Shown here in pieces: positions 19,400-29,620 of a DNA stretch of 64,000 nt. Location of the stretch: assembly GCF_014203535.1 (NCBI RefSeq), contig NZ_JACHJI010000013.1:124001-188000 (forward strand). The letters are read 5' to 3'. Each line of letters opens with the position of its first letter. Position 1 is the first letter of the stretch. The notes under the pieces were generated by a model that saw only the letters and a list, made by a program, of their open reading frames with translations, was not told the DNA's origin and made no database searches. Source of the DNA: Streptomyces griseomycini. Its GTDB lineage: Bacteria > Actinomycetota > Actinomycetes > Streptomycetales > Streptomycetaceae. The position numbers and the translations under genes are program-made.

Positions 19400-19822
19400 T
19401 CAGGCCGTGGGGACGGCCTGCGGGCTGCGCTCCTGGTCCGATCCCGGCACCGGCTCGGACGGGTCCGCGCCCAGGGCCACGATGCGGTTGTCGCGGTCCA
19501 CGTGCACGATCCGGGGTTCCAGCGCCCGCGCCTCGGCGTCGGTGACCTGAGCGTAGCTGATGATGATCACCAGGTCACCGGGGTGGACGAGGTGGGCCGC
19601 CGCCCCGTTGATCCCGACGACACCGGAGCCCCGCTCGCCCTCGATGACGTACGTCTCCAGCCGGGCCCCGTTGGTGATGTCGACGATGTGCACGAGCTCG
19701 CCGGGCAGCAGGTCGGCGGCGTCGAGCAGATCGGCGTCGATGGTCACCGATCCCACGTAGTGCAGGTCGGCCTGGGTGACGGTGGCGCGGTGGATCTTGG
19801 ACTTGAACATGGTGCGCAGCAT
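19400..19822 (-). CDS. panD: Aspartate 1-decarboxylase precursor
   Basis: A 140-residue proenzyme making beta-alanine from aspartate for pantothenate/CoA synthesis. It begins [26 protein letters not shown]. The Gly-Ser bond in YVGSVTID is the self-cleavage site that creates the pyruvoyl cofactor. Conserved [30 protein letters not shown] follows. The ATG at 19822 has GGGAG 7 bases upstream; frame further upstream is not family-like. The C-terminal tail of about 20 residues ([13 protein letters not shown]…) is longer than in E. coli. Confidence 0.96.
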   Translation of the reverse strand: MLRTMFKSKIHRATVTQADLHYVGSVTIDADLLDAADLLPGELVHIVDITNGARLETYVIEGERGSGVVGINGAAAHLVHPGDLVIIISYAQVTDAEARALEPRIVHVDRDNRIVALGADPSEPVPGSDQERSPQAVPTA

Positions 19823-20044
19823 GGAGAAACTCCCGATTCGTCTGCTCCCTGCCTGCTTCTTGCAGGTCAAGGGCGGTCTCCGCAGGGTACAACCACTCAC
19901 ATGTCCGGTCAGCTGTCGCCAGGTGTTTCAGGACTCACACCGACCCGTTGCCGACCTTCCTGACGAATGACCAGGTGAGGACCGGGCTGCTCCACTCACT
20001 CGGTTCCGAGCACAGGAGGAGGGCACAAGGCAAGTGCCTGCCGT

Positions 20045-21377
20045 TCAGCTCGTGCTTCTGCCCGCCAGGGCATCGAGCAGTACGACGGCCTCACCGCGGC
20101 TCAGCAACTCGTGGAAGCGCTCGTTGCGGAAGGTGCGCAGGCATGCGTGGCAGCTGCTCTCCGGTCCGCACTCGCATCCGCCCACGCGTGCGAGGGCGGC
20201 CTCGACGACCGGTTCGAGGTGCTCGCCGATCCGGATCACGTTCCCCGCCCCGCCCGGTGTGGTGTCGAAGAGCAGCAGCGAGGGCATGCCGTCGGCTCCT
20301 GACCAGGAGCGGCGCGGCGGGGTCCGCCCCGGCCGACGCTGGGGTCCGCGTGCGGCGACGAAGCCGTAGACCGGCTCGACGTAGCGGCGCGGTGCTGCGG
20401 TGGACGTCGCTCCGCAGGCGGTGCAGGTGGGATCGACGGGCTCGGTGGCCTCGCGGTAGCGGCCGCAGGTGCCACACACGGTGTAGTGGCGGCTGACCAG
20501 TTCACGGTCGGGCAGGCGGTAGACCCCGGCGGACGCCCACAGGTGGCCGCCCGCCACGATCTCGGCTCCCGGCGCGTACTCGTGGACGGCGGCGCTGAGG
20601 TCGCGGGTGAGTTCGAGCTGGCCCGCCACCCCGCCGCCGTCCTGCGGGATGCGCAGTTCGACGGTGTCCACGGGGAAGCCGTACTTGGGCAGGACGTTGC
20701 GGTTGGCCAGGACTCCGAGGAGTTCGCGCTGCGTCAGGTTGCGGATGACCTTCTGGTACGTGTCCGCCAGCCAGTACTTGCGGGCGGCCACCGCCTGGTC
20801 GCGGCGTTCGCCGTAAGCCGTGACGTCCTGCTCGAGGATCTGCCCCGCAGCCCGCAGGAGTCGGTCCAGCTCGTCGACCCAGACGCCCGACTCCACCTCG
20901 ATCTCGTCCTGGACGCTCGGGGGGAAGCACTCGGCGGATCGAGGCCTCCACGCTCTCCGGGACGGGCTTGAGCCAGTCGCGCACGAGGTGGGCCGCGGTC
21001 TCGCCGGTGGTGTCGTCGGGCAGGAAGAATTCGCCCGCCGTACGCCAGATACGGCCCCGTTCCTCCTTCATGGCGCGGAAGAACGCGGCGAGGGCGATGG
21101 AGTGGGCGTGGCGGCGGTCGATGCGGACGTTGTCGACGGGGACGATCGGGGCCCGGACCTCTCCGGCAATCATCCGCTGCGGTTCGGCGAACCGTGCGGG
21201 GTCGTGGGGGCGTCGCTGGGCGTAGGTGAGGACGAGGGCGGCGGAGTCCGCGCGCCTGCCGGCGCGTCCGGCCCGTTGGACGTAGTTGGCGGTGGAGGGC
21301 GGCATGTTGCGCAGGACGACGGCCTGCAAGTTCGCCCACGTCGACGCCGAGTTCGTATGACACCCGCCGTGCGCCAC
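20045..21377 (-). pseudogene. Remnant of DEAD/DEAH helicase with C-terminal DUF1998
   Basis: Helicase C-terminal motifs and a DUF1998-type zinc module are spread over shifted frames. One frame gives SYELGVDVGEL. The next gives QAVVLRNMPPSTANYVQRAG (helicase motifs V/VI) and continues to VLPPE. A third gives VQDEIEVESGVWVDELDRLL to the end, with CGTCGR, CTACG and CECG…SCHACL cysteines. The junctions look like one extra T (GAACTTGCAG, near 21330) and one extra C in a run of six C (near 20921). The N-terminal ATPase half is absent. Intact relatives are MrfA-type repair helicases and some phage-defence proteins. Confidence 0.75.
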
Positions 21378-21669
21378 ACGGCCTGTTGCCGGATCTCGGG
21401 GAGTTCGTCGAGGACGCGGACGTGGGCGTCGAACCGGCCAACCGCGCCGCTGGGGTCCTCGTGTCCGGCCAGGATCGCCGTACCGGCACCTCCCAGGAAC
21501 TGCCCCATCTCATCGAGGAGTTGCTTCTCCTCCGGGTACAACTCGTCGATCTCGTAGGCCGGGTCGCCGGACAGGCACGCCAGCAGCGGCGCCGTGAGCA
21601 GCAGCGCGCACAGGGATGGGCCGCGCCGACGATCGGTTCACCGGGTGCGGTGACGGTTTCCTGATTCAC
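21378..21669 (-). pseudogene. Broken gene fragment, family not recognised
   Basis: A GTG start (…MNQETVTAPGEP) is followed, after an apparent frame change near 21610, by a clean protein-like run CALLLTAPLLACLSGDPAYE to DELPEIRQQAVWRT. This then runs out of frame just before the helicase remnant. The run has Streptomyces codon bias and no stop, so it was once coding. I cannot name the family. It is probably a second decayed gene or the 5' part of a fusion created by deletion. Confidence 0.45.
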
Positions 21670-21831
21670 ATCACCGAGGGTGACCGAGTCGTCCTACCGT
21701 GAGGAGCGGTCCGGGCGGTACGCAGGGTGACTGTCCCGGTGCGGACGGTGTGGTGTACGGGCGTCCGGCCGTGACCCGGCCGGGCCCTCGCCGGTTCGTC
21801 CTCGGTACAGGGAACAGGGTGGTGGTACGGC

Positions 21832-22704
21832 ATGGCAGCACAGTCGGGCACGGGGGTCCCCACGGGCGGCGGGGCGGACGGTACGGACGAGGTCGCGGAC
21901 CTGTTCCGGGCCCTGGGGCGGCAGATCAAGGTCGCCCGGGAGCGGGCCGGGCTGAGCCAGAAGGAGCTGGGTGACCGGATCGGGTACGGCGAGGAGACGA
22001 TCTCGTCGGTCGAGCGGGCCCGGCGGACGCCCCAGCCCGAACTGCTGGTCGCGGTCGACCGGTTGCTGGACTGCGGCGGCCTGCTGGCGTCGGCCGCGGA
22101 GGACGTGGAACGGGCGAAGACCCGGCGCAGGGTGCGGCATCCGGAGTGGTTCCGGGACTACGCGCGGTTGGAGGCGGAGGCGGTTGAGCTCCGTCACTTC
22201 GCCAATCAGGCGGTGCCGGGCTTGTTCCAGACCCGGGAGTACGCACGTGCCGTGTTCGCCAGTCGACAGCCCTTCTTCGACGAGGAAACCATCGAGGAAC
22301 GTGTGGCTGCGAGGATGACTCGGCAGGAGTTGATGACCCGGTGGCCGCCGCCGACCGTGAGCGCCGTCGTCCAGGAGACCATTCTGCGTCAGCCGTTCGG
22401 CGGCCCAGCCGTACGGCGCGGCCAGTTGGAACAGTTCCTCCGTATCGGTCAGTTACGTCACGTCGAAATCCAGGTCATGCCGACCATGAGCGAGGAACAT
22501 GCGGGCATGGGAGGCCCGTTCACACTGCTCACCCCGAAGGGCAAACCGCAGGTCGCCTATCTGGAGGTCCAGCACTTCAGTCGCCTCATCACCGACCCGG
22601 AAGAGGTGCGTGTCCTGGCCGCGAAGCATGGCAGCATCCGAGGGCAGGCACTCACCCCACGCGAGTCCTTGCACCTGCTCGAGAAGATGCCGGGAGACCT
22701 ATGA
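21832..22704 (+). CDS. XRE-family regulator with DUF5753
   Basis: A 290-residue Streptomyces-type regulator. Its N-terminal helix-turn-helix is GRQIKVARERAGLSQKELGDRIGYGEETISSVERARR. A DUF5753 sensor domain follows (WFRDYARLEAEAVELRHFANQAVPGLFQTREYARAVF; VQETILRQPFGG; HVEIQVMP). Such proteins pair with a small DUF397 partner, as here, and act in development or antibiotic control. The ATG start is family-typical. The gene ends in a 4-base ATGA overlap with the partner. Confidence 0.92.
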   Translation: MAAQSGTGVPTGGGADGTDEVADLFRALGRQIKVARERAGLSQKELGDRIGYGEETISSVERARRTPQPELLVAVDRLLDCGGLLASAAEDVERAKTRRRVRHPEWFRDYARLEAEAVELRHFANQAVPGLFQTREYARAVFASRQPFFDEETIEERVAARMTRQELMTRWPPPTVSAVVQETILRQPFGGPAVRRGQLEQFLRIGQLRHVEIQVMPTMSEEHAGMGGPFTLLTPKGKPQVAYLEVQHFSRLITDPEEVRVLAAKHGSIRGQALTPRESLHLLEKMPGDL

Positions 22705-22901
22705 ACACCGAACAGTCCGCACAGCTCAACTGGTTCAAGAGCAGCTACAGCGGTGACGAAGGAGGCGAGTGCGTCGAGATCGCCGCCGACGTCGCCGCGA
22801 TACACGTACGGGACTCCAAGGAGCGCGGCGGCCCTCGGCTCGCGTTCACGCGGAACGCATGGTCCGGGTTCGTCGCGAGCCTGGAGCGGGACCGGACCTG
22901 A
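22701..22901 (+). CDS. DUF397 partner protein
   Basis: A 66-residue DUF397 protein (LNWFKSSYSGDEGGECVEIAADVAAIHVRDSK… then FTRNAWSGFVASL), the standard small partner of XRE/DUF5753 regulators in Streptomyces. It overlaps the regulator by ATGA, so translation is coupled. It probably modulates or binds the regulator; its exact biochemical role is not settled. Confidence 0.93.
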   Translation: MNTEQSAQLNWFKSSYSGDEGGECVEIAADVAAIHVRDSKERGGPRLAFTRNAWSGFVASLERDRT

Positions 22902-23408
22902 CCCGCCGTGCCCGGGGCCGTGACGCTCCGCTTCTGTCATGGCCTCCCCTCCGGTGGCGGCCCGGCACCCTCCGGCCCGCCACCGGCCACCTCGCTTTCC
23001 CTCTTTCCAGGCCGAGGGCCTTTTCGCACGCTCATGAGCGGGATGGGACCCCCGCCCCCTTTGAGAACCATGAGGAACTCAAGGCGTTCACGCTCCTCTT
23101 CGCGATGGACCACCAGTCAAGGTCGACCGGCGGCGGGAGGATCAAGGAGCCCTCGGTTGAAGTCCCTGCGCCGACGGCACGACCTGGCGCTCCGCCCGGA
23201 CGTCCTCCGCCGACCAGGGCTGGACCACCCTGGTACGACGCCCGGAGGGTTTCCGGCTTCGTGTCTCTGCGCACCGCCGCCGGTGACTCCGCGGGCAGCA
23301 GCATCACGCGGAGCGTCATGCACGCCTACCGCCTCAAGTGACAGGCGTCCGGTCCGGCAGCTCCTGAACACCTTCCGGACACCTGACACACCGTCGGCAC
23401 CACCCTGC
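22902..23408. other. Intergenic stretch of about 500 bases, no assignable gene
   Basis: The stretch lies between the DUF397 gene and the convergent inhibitor gene. Open frames exist on both strands, but none has a ribosome site plus recognisable family sequence. The base composition is slightly less GC-rich than its neighbours, and it may include decayed sequence continuing the accessory patch. Confidence 0.35.
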
Positions 23409-23448
23409 AAGGGCGAGCGCTCCCGGCCGGCCGGGAGCGCTCGCCCTT
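23409..23448 (-). terminator. Perfect 40-base palindrome terminator after the inhibitor gene
   Basis: AAGGGCGAGCGCTCCCGGCC is followed directly by its exact reverse complement, giving a 20-base-pair stem. It begins 12 bases after the stop of the leftward tendamistat-like gene, and would also stop rightward transcription from the DUF397 side. Confidence 0.85.
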
Positions 23449-23460
23449 GCCGCCGCGCGG

Positions 23461-23790
23461 TCAGGCACCGTCGGCGTGGTCGCACAGGACGATGCCCTCG
23501 ATCGTGTTCCCCTCGGTTCCGTAGCCCGGGAAGGTGAACCAGTTCCGCGGGGCCACCTCCTGGCAGGGGACGTCCATTCCGTCGCCGTACAGGACCTTCA
23601 CCCTGTGGGCGGTCGAGCAGTCGTTGCTCACGAACGTGTAGCGCCATCCCGGGCTGTACGTCAGGCACGCGGGCGCGGGGGTCTGGGTCCCCGCACTCTC
23701 CTGGGACTCGGCGTGGGCCACCGTGGCGGGCGTCCCCAGGGCCAGAGCCATCGCGCACGTCACGAAAGTTGAACGCACAAACCGCTTCAT
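23461..23790 (-). CDS. Secreted tendamistat-like alpha-amylase inhibitor
   Basis: A 109-residue precursor with a signal peptide (MKRFVRSTF… cut after AHA, residue 27). The mature part carries the hallmarks of tendamistat (HOE-467A). Cysteines at 42, 58, 76 and 103 have spacings 16, 18 and 27, against 16, 18 and 28 in tendamistat. The amylase-blocking Trp-Arg-Tyr triplet is at 49-51, seven residues after the first Cys as in tendamistat. VKVLYGD and EVAP match VKVVYED and AVAP. It should form a two-disulfide beta-barrel that plugs animal-type alpha-amylases. The ATG has GGGGAG 7 bases upstream. The gene is monocistronic with a strong terminator, next to the amylase genes. Confidence 0.9.
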   Translation of the reverse strand: MKRFVRSTFVTCAMALALGTPATVAHAESQESAGTQTPAPACLTYSPGWRYTFVSNDCSTAHRVKVLYGDGMDVPCQEVAPRNWFTFPGYGTEGNTIEGIVLCDHADGA

Positions 23791-23873
23791 CAGCGTGCTC
23801 CCCTTCACTTGCTGAACGGACGCCCTCAGAGTACGAGGGCCCGGCAGGGGCATGAAAAACATTGCGGCAGGTT

Positions 23874-23899
23874 CCAGCAACTTGCGGTGCCGGTTTCAA
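23874..23899 (-). promoter_or_regulatory. Putative MalR-type operator upstream of the amylase-inhibitor gene
   Basis: On the gene strand this reads TTGAAACC, then CCGCAAGTTGCTGG, about 85-110 bases before the start codon. A further TTGCGGCA lies at 23862-23869 on the plus strand. The TGAAAC / CGCAA / TTGC words resemble those upstream of the secreted amylase, malE and the inhibitor cluster. Confidence 0.45.
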
Positions 23900-24160
23900 T
23901 GAACCCGGGAGACGCGGCTCCTCATGAACACGCAGCTCAGCGGCCAGAGCCGGCATCACACCGCAGGATGACAGGACACAGCCGGACGGATGAATCCGCG
24001 AAGCCAGTGAGGTTACTGCCGGATGAAGCGGCACGTCTTACTCCTGCCATCAGGCCGCGTTGCCGTCGACAAACGAACACATGGCCGCGCTCAGTGAGGC
24101 AGCCGCGACAAGACCGAAAGCTGTCGTCCCTCCCCCGTTCCGGGTGCCGGCCCCCACATG

Positions 24161-24196
24161 GAAGTGCCCGTACCGGGCTGCCGGTACGGGCACTTC
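24161..24196 (-). terminator. Perfect hairpin terminator after the amylopullulanase gene
   Basis: GAAGTGCCCGTACCGG (24161-24176), a GCTG loop, then the exact complement CCGGTACGGGCACTTC (24181-24196). It begins 15 bases beyond the stop of the leftward gene. Confidence 0.85.
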
Positions 24197-24211
24197 GTGG
24201 GCCATTTCCTG

Positions 24212-27200
24212 TCAGCGCGTGAAGACCGCCACGGTGCGGCCCGGCACCTCGAAGGTGCTGGTGCTCTTTGTGTAGGTGGCCGTCCTGACCACGCGGTCAG
24301 CACCGGCGGCCTGCACCGGATGCAGCCGGTAGGTGCCTCCGCCCGGTTCCGTCAGCCGCTGGGACTGCCGGTCGGGCGTGGCGTTGAAGACGACGACCAG
24401 GTCACCCAGTCTCATGGTGATCACGCCGGGTGTCTGGTCCTTGCCCGAGAGTGGGAAGGAGAGCGCCGACTGCACCTGGGCGGCCGTGTCCAGGGAGAAG
24501 GCACTCTCCGTGGTACGGATCCTCAGCAGGTCCCGGTAGGCGGCCGAGGCGCCCTGGATCTGCGGGCAGCCGACCTTCACCGCACCGAGCAGGGGCTTGG
24601 CGTAGGGCCACTTGGCCTCGTTGTCGGCGGCCGACGGCAGCCCGCGGCCGAAGCCGTTGCCGTCCGCGCAGTTCCAGTGGATCGCGTTGAACCAGTCACC
24701 ACTCTCGAAGGAGTTGCGGTCCAGGGATTTCGAACGCAGCAGGTCGGTGCCCGCCTGGGAGAGCGTCGGGCCCTGCGAGAGGGTGGCCGTGGCCATGGCG
24801 AGGACCTGCATCCGGGCCCGGTCGTCGGCGGACGTGTCCGCCGGGAGCTTGTACGCGAGCGCGTCGAACAGGGTCTCGTTGTCGTGCGCGTCGGCGTAGG
24901 CGAGGGCGTCGCCCGGGGCGTCGGCGTATCCGGCGGGAGCGCCGTCGTAGTCGACCTGGGAGCCGGTGACCTCCTTGCCGCTGGAGTCGATGAAACGGTA
25001 CTGCCGGAGATTGCCCGTCAGCCCCACCTTGATCAGGTCCTGGTAGTGCAGCAGGCGGGCCTTCTGCTCGGCCTCGGTGCCGTTGTTCTCCGAGGAGTTG
25101 GGGTCGGTGTGGAGGCCGGAGGCGAAGCCCTGCACGCCGGGGTCGGCGTCGAAGGGCGAGCCGCCGCGCACGGCGTCGCGGGCCCGGTCGGAGAAGGTGG
25201 CGATGCCGGTGCCGGCCATGTTCTCCTGCGTGGCCTGCTCGAAGCGGGCGTCGTCGGCCACCTCGCCGAAGTTCCAGCCCTCGCCGTACAGGATGATCTT
25301 CTTGCCGTCGACGCCGTCCTTCGTGAGGGTCAGCTCGTCGAGGGCCTTGCGCACGGCGAGGATGCTGGCCTTCGGGTGGTGGCCCATGAGGTCGAAGCGG
25401 AACCCGTCGACCTTGTACTCCTTGGCCCAGGTGACGACCGAGTCGACGACCAGCTTGCCCATCATGGCGTTCTCGGGAGCCGTGTTGGCGCAGCAGGTCG
25501 AAGTGGCGACCGAGCCGTCGGCGAGCAGCCGCTGGTAGTAGCCGGGCACGATCCGGTCCAGGACGGACGTCTCGGCCTGGCCGCTCGCGACGGTGTGGTT
25601 GTAGACCACGTCCATCACGACCCGCAGACCGTCCTCGTTGAGCGCCTTGACCATCCTGCGGAACTCGACCGTGCGCCGCGTCCCGTCCGGGTCGCTGGAG
25701 TAGGAGCCCTCGGGGACGGTGAAGTGGTAGGGGTCGTAGCCCCAGTTGTAGGCGTCCTTGGCGGCGGCCTTCGCCACGCACTCCTGCTGCTCGGCGGAGT
25801 CGGCCGGGTAGGAGGCCAGGTCGCATCCGGGGGCGGCCCGGTCGGCGGCCTTCTCCGGAACGGTCGAGAAGTCGAAGACCGGGAGCAGGTGCACGTACGA
25901 GGTGCCGGCCTCGGCCAGAGCACGGAGGTGCCTGCTGCCCGCCGAGTTCTTCTCGGTGAAGGCGGTGTACGTGCCCCGCTCAGCCGCCGGGACGGTCGAG
26001 TCACCCACGGAGTGGTCACGTACGTGCAGTTCCTGGATCTGCGCGTCCTTGAGCGGAACGGCCGGGGGTTTGTCCAGCCCGGACCATCCCGCGGGCGCCA
26101 GGGACCTGTCCTTCAGATCGACGACGAGACTGCGTGCGGAGTCGGCCGTCAGTGCCACGGAGTACGGGTCGGTGACCTTGTTGGTGACGGTCCTGCGGAC
26201 CGTCGGGGCCCACACCGTGACGGCGTACCGGTACGGCTTGCCCTTCCAGGCGCGGGATCCGGTCACCGACCAGACACCCGTGTCGCTGTCCCGGCGCATG
26301 GGTACGCGCCGGCCGTCCAGCTCGAGGGACACGCTCTTGGCGGTCGGGGCCCAGACGGACAGGGTGGGCCTGCCCCGGTGGTCGAAGACGGGCCCGAGGC
26401 GGGCCTTGCGCGCCGCGCCGTAGAGGTCGTCCAGCACGCCGGGGATCTGGACACCCGTCGCCGCGAGCAGCGCGCCGTCGGCGGCCCGCTGCGTGGCGAT
26501 GAGCTGGCCGCGCAGCGCCTCCCGCACCCGGTCCCGGTCACGCGGGTCGACGGACCAGGCGGTGCCGTCCTTCAGGTGCCGGAACTTCGCCTTCTGGGCG
26601 TCGCTGAGGGTCGTCGGCACCAGACGCAGCCAGTGCCCCTCGTGGGAGAGGGCGCCGTCCTTGACGGTGATGTCGCCCTTGGGGGCGTACACGAGCTGCT
26701 GGCTGGTGGCGTCGGTGGCCTTGACGTTCCACACCACCGTGTCCGCGTCGATCCACTGGGCCTTCGAGGCGCCCAGGTCGAGGTCGGGGGCCGAGCCCAC
26801 GGTCGGCAGCAGGTGGTCGGCGGTTCCGCCGATCAGCCAGACGTCCTTGCCGTAGGTGGCGAAGTCCAGAGACCGATCGCTGGCGATGTCCTTCTCGTCA
26901 CCCTTGTGGATGATGTAGCTGAGGGACGTGGCGCCGTCGGCGAGGGGTACCTCGAAGGTCACACCGAAGCTGTCCCTGCCGACCGGCTGCAGCGGCTTCG
27001 ACCAGTCCGTCGGGTTCGCCGCACCGGTCCAGGTGTGCAGGCCCCAGCCGTCGTAGTCGCCGTCGGCGCGGTGGTAGTGCAGGACGGCCTTCTTCTCGTC
27101 CTGCGGCGGGTAGGCGCCCTCGGGTGCGGTCACCGCCTGTCCGTCCTCGCCCTGCTCGATCCAGACCTCACCCGTCTTCGCCACCTCGAGCGTGCGCCGC

Positions 27201-29620
27201 GGACCGTCCGCGTCGCCGTCCTTCTCGACGGTGTAGGTCACGTCGCCGGCACCGTCGTCCAGCTTCACCCAGGCGAAGGCTCCGTAGGCGTCGCGGCCGG
27301 TGAAGTCCGCGGTTCCGGCGGACGACTTGAGCTGCCAGCCGTCGTAGTCGCCGTCCGTCCGCCGGTAGTGCACCACGGCGTAGGGTCGGTCCACTGCGGT
27401 CGGTTTCTCGGGGGCGGGGGGTTGTCCCGCGGTGGTGGCGGCGGTGTCGCTCGCGGTGCGTCCCGCACGGTCGACCACGACGGCCTTGTAGCGCAGCGGC
27501 GTCCCGGCACGCACCGTGTCCGGCAGGTGCTGGGTCACCTTGTACGGGGCGTGGTCGGCGGAACCCAGAGTACGCCAGGGCCCGTCGCCGACCTGGGCGG
27601 CGAACACCACCCGGTTCAGCCCGCCACCGTCCACCTCCGCGGAGACCTCCACGTCACCGGTCGCACCGGCCGCCGGAGCCCGCACCGACACCGACGGCCC
27701 GGTGGCCGGAGTGGCCAGCGGCTTCGCCGCCTTCAGCACCACCGCGGACAGCGGCGGAACCTCCACCCGCACCTTCCGGTCCGTACCACTGCGCACCCGC
27801 GCCGACGCCCCGTACACCCCACGGAAGTCCATCCCCGCCGAGTACGTCGGCACCTCCACCGTCCGGTCCTCGTCCGCGTTGTTCACCGCGACGACGTACT
27901 CGACCCGCTGCCCCGCATCCGTGCGCGAGAACGCGTACACCCCCGGACCGTCGTCCGCGTACCGCTCCTCCTGCACACCGTCACGCAACGCCGGATGCCG
28001 CTTCGTCAGCTGTGAAAGGGAAGCGATCGCCTTGTACAGCGGATGCGCCGGGTCGTACGCGTCCGAGGCGTGCGTGCGCTCCGTGCCGATCTGGTCGTCG
28101 TCCAGATAGTCCGGGACCTTCGACGCGAACAGCGTCTGCCGGGCACCCTTGTCCCCGCCCGGTCCGGTGAAGCCCTGCTCGTCACCCGCGTAGATCACCG
28201 GATTGCCCCGCGACAGGAACATCAACTCGTGCGCGAACCGGTCCCGGCGCAGCAGCTCGGCATCGCCCGCACCCGGGTTGTCCTGGCTGATGAAACTGCC
28301 GATGCGGCCCATGTCGTGGTTGCCGAGGAAGGTCACCTGCTCGTAGGCGTTGGCCTTGTCGCTGGTGTAGCGGTGGTCCTGGGCCAGGACGCCGGAGAGG
28401 GTGCTCGCCGGCTTGTCCTGGGAGGCGTAGCCGCGGATGGCGTTCTGCAGCGGGAAGTCGAGCGTGGCGTCGAGTCTGCCCTCGGTCACGTAGGGCGCCG
28501 TGACGGCCGGGTCGGAGGAGAGGGTCTCGCCGAAGACGAAGAAGTCTTCGCGTCCCCTCTTCGCGGCGTAGGCGTCGATCGCGGTCGCCCACTGCGTCCA
28601 GAACGGCATGTCGACGTTGCGGACCGTGTCGACGCGGAAACCGTCCACGTCGAAGTCCCTGACCCACCTCTGGTAGATCTTCTCCAGGCCCTCGACCACC
28701 TCGGGCCGTTCGGTCCACAGGTCGTCGAGACCGGTGTGGTCGCCGTAGAGGCCGCTCTCGCCGACGAACGTCGAGTCACCCCGGTTGTGGTACATCGTGG
28801 GGTCGTTCAGCCATGCCGGGACTTTGGCGTCGGCCTCGTCCTCGTTCACCACGGGCGTGTAGGGGAAGCTGTCCCGGTCGACCTTGCCCATACCGGAGCT
28901 GTCGTTGAACGGACGTCCTTGGGTGTCGAGGTAGGGATAGGAACCCTTGGAGCGGTAGCCGTACTTCTTCTCGACGTTCGTGACGGTGTCGGCGGTGTGG
29001 TTGGTGATGACGTCGAAGAAGACCTTCATGCCCTTGGCGTGGGCCTTGTCGATGAGTTCAGCGAGCTCGGCGTTGGTGCCGAAGTGCGGGTCGACCTGGG
29101 TGAAGTCGGTGATCCAGTAGCCGTGGTAGCCGGCGGACTCGCCACCGCCCTGCACCGGCTTGTTCTTGAAGATCGGCGCCATCCAGATCGCGGTGGTGCC
29201 CAGGCCCTTGATGTAGTCGAGCTTCTCGATCAGGCCCCTCAGGTCGCCCCCCTGGTAGAAGCCCTTGTCCGTCGGGTCGAATCCCGTCGCGGTCCGGTCG
29301 CCGCCGAGCCCTCCGCGGTCGTTGGCACGGGATCCGTTGGCGAACCGGTCGGGCAACAGGAAGTACGCCTGTTCCCGGGTCAGATCGTGGCGGGCCGGCT
29401 CGGCGGCGAGCCGGGCGTCGGACGGCGGACCGGGAGGCCGCGGTGCCGCGGCTGCCTGCTGGGGTGTGCCCAGCGCCGTGGCGAGCAGTGCGGCCACGAC
29501 GACCGCGGCGGCCATGGTCGTAGGGCCGGCCGTGGGTCCCGGCACGGTTCCGTGGTTCGTGCCGCCGGGACGGCCTCTTCGTCTTCTTCGGTCTCTTCGG
29601 TCTGGGAGCGAGCCGATCAC
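24212..29620 (-). CDS. Secreted bifunctional alpha-amylase/pullulanase (amylopullulanase, 1802 aa)
   Basis: Two GH13 catalytic units in one secreted chain. A signal region ([12 protein letters not shown]…AAAAPRPP) leads to the first barrel: nucleophile D331 in FRVDTV, acid/base E365 in FGETL, third acid D436 in GNHDM. Then come a beta domain, an Ig-like module and two CBM41 starch-binding repeats (each HYxRxDGDYDGWxL). The second, pullulanase-type barrel has nucleophile D1410 in [10 protein letters not shown], acid/base E1447 in YGEGWNFG and D1580 in AHDNETLF. It would cut alpha-1,4 and alpha-1,6 links in starch. The GTG start overlaps the upstream stop as GTGA and has GAAGGAA 8 bases away. 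Confidence 0.93.
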   Translation of the reverse strand: MIGSLPDRRDRRRRRGRPGGTNHGTVPGPTAGPTTMAAAVVVAALLATALGTPQQAAAAPRPPGPPSDARLAAEPARHDLTREQAYFLLPDRFANGSRANDRGGLGGDRTATGFDPTDKGFYQGGDLRGLIEKLDYIKGLGTTAIWMAPIFKNKPVQGGGESAGYHGYWITDFTQVDPHFGTNAELAELIDKAHAKGMKVFFDVITNHTADTVTNVEKKYGYRSKGSYPYLDTQGRPFNDSSGMGKVDRDSFPYTPVVNEDEADAKVPAWLNDPTMYHNRGDSTFVGESGLYGDHTGLDDLWTERPEVVEGLEKIYQRWVRDFDVDGFRVDTVRNVDMPFWTQWATAIDAYAAKRGREDFFVFGETLSSDPAVTAPYVTEGRLDATLDFPLQNAIRGYASQDKPASTLSGVLAQDHRYTSDKANAYEQVTFLGNHDMGRIGSFISQDNPGAGDAELLRRDRFAHELMFLSRGNPVIYAGDEQGFTGPGGDKGARQTLFASKVPDYLDDDQIGTERTHASDAYDPAHPLYKAIASLSQLTKRHPALRDGVQEERYADDGPGVYAFSRTDAGQRVEYVVAVNNADEDRTVEVPTYSAGMDFRGVYGASARVRSGTDRKVRVEVPPLSAVVLKAAKPLATPATGPSVSVRAPAAGATGDVEVSAEVDGGGLNRVVFAAQVGDGPWRTLGSADHAPYKVTQHLPDTVRAGTPLRYKAVVVDRAGRTASDTAATTAGQPPAPEKPTAVDRPYAVVHYRRTDGDYDGWQLKSSAGTADFTGRDAYGAFAWVKLDDGAGDVTYTVEKDGDADGPRRTLEVAKTGEVWIEQGEDGQAVTAPEGAYPPQDEKKAVLHYHRADGDYDGWGLHTWTGAANPTDWSKPLQPVGRDSFGVTFEVPLADGATSLSYIIHKGDEKDIASDRSLDFATYGKDVWLIGGTADHLLPTVGSAPDLDLGASKAQWIDADTVVWNVKATDATSQQLVYAPKGDITVKDGALSHEGHWLRLVPTTLSDAQKAKFRHLKDGTAWSVDPRDRDRVREALRGQLIATQRAADGALLAATGVQIPGVLDDLYGAARKARLGPVFDHRGRPTLSVWAPTAKSVSLELDGRRVPMRRDSDTGVWSVTGSRAWKGKPYRYAVTVWAPTVRRTVTNKVTDPYSVALTADSARSLVVDLKDRSLAPAGWSGLDKPPAVPLKDAQIQELHVRDHSVGDSTVPAAERGTYTAFTEKNSAGSRHLRALAEAGTSYVHLLPVFDFSTVPEKAADRAAPGCDLASYPADSAEQQECVAKAAAKDAYNWGYDPYHFTVPEGSYSSDPDGTRRTVEFRRMVKALNEDGLRVVMDVVYNHTVASGQAETSVLDRIVPGYYQRLLADGSVATSTCCANTAPENAMMGKLVVDSVVTWAKEYKVDGFRFDLMGHHPKASILAVRKALDELTLTKDGVDGKKIILYGEGWNFGEVADDARFEQATQENMAGTGIATFSDRARDAVRGGSPFDADPGVQGFASGLHTDPNSSENNGTEAEQKARLLHYQDLIKVGLTGNLRQYRFIDSSGKEVTGSQVDYDGAPAGYADAPGDALAYADAHDNETLFDALAYKLPADTSADDRARMQVLAMATATLSQGPTLSQAGTDLLRSKSLDRNSFESGDWFNAIHWNCADGNGFGRGLPSAADNEAKWPYAKPLLGAVKVGCPQIQGASAAYRDLLRIRTTESAFSLDTAAQVQSALSFPLSGKDQTPGVITMRLGDLVVVFNATPDRQSQRLTEPGGGTYRLHPVQAAGADRVVRTATYTKSTSTFEVPGRTVAVFTR
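27395..28340. repeat. Near-identical segment shared with 30601-31546
   Basis: This is the 3' part of the amylase barrel plus the Ig-like module of the amylopullulanase gene. It matches the neighbouring gene at a constant offset of 3206 bases with only scattered differences, many of them silent. The flanking CBM and signal regions diverge much more. Sharp high identity inside otherwise diverged paralogues points to gene conversion. Confidence 0.8.

Noticed and set aside
19823-19900. N-terminal extension of PanD (26 residues)
   Set aside because: The family starts at [13 protein letters not shown] and a good ribosome site precedes that ATG; the extension is not conserved-looking.
20045-22901. 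Complete DISARM or other phage-defence system
   Set aside because: Only a decayed DUF1998/helicase C-terminal remnant and a developmental-type XRE/DUF397 pair are present; no methylase, PLD or other partner genes are seen.
23032-23319. 95-codon minus-strand frame between the DUF397 and inhibitor genes
   Set aside because: No ribosome site, no recognisable family, simple composition; left as unassigned intergenic DNA.
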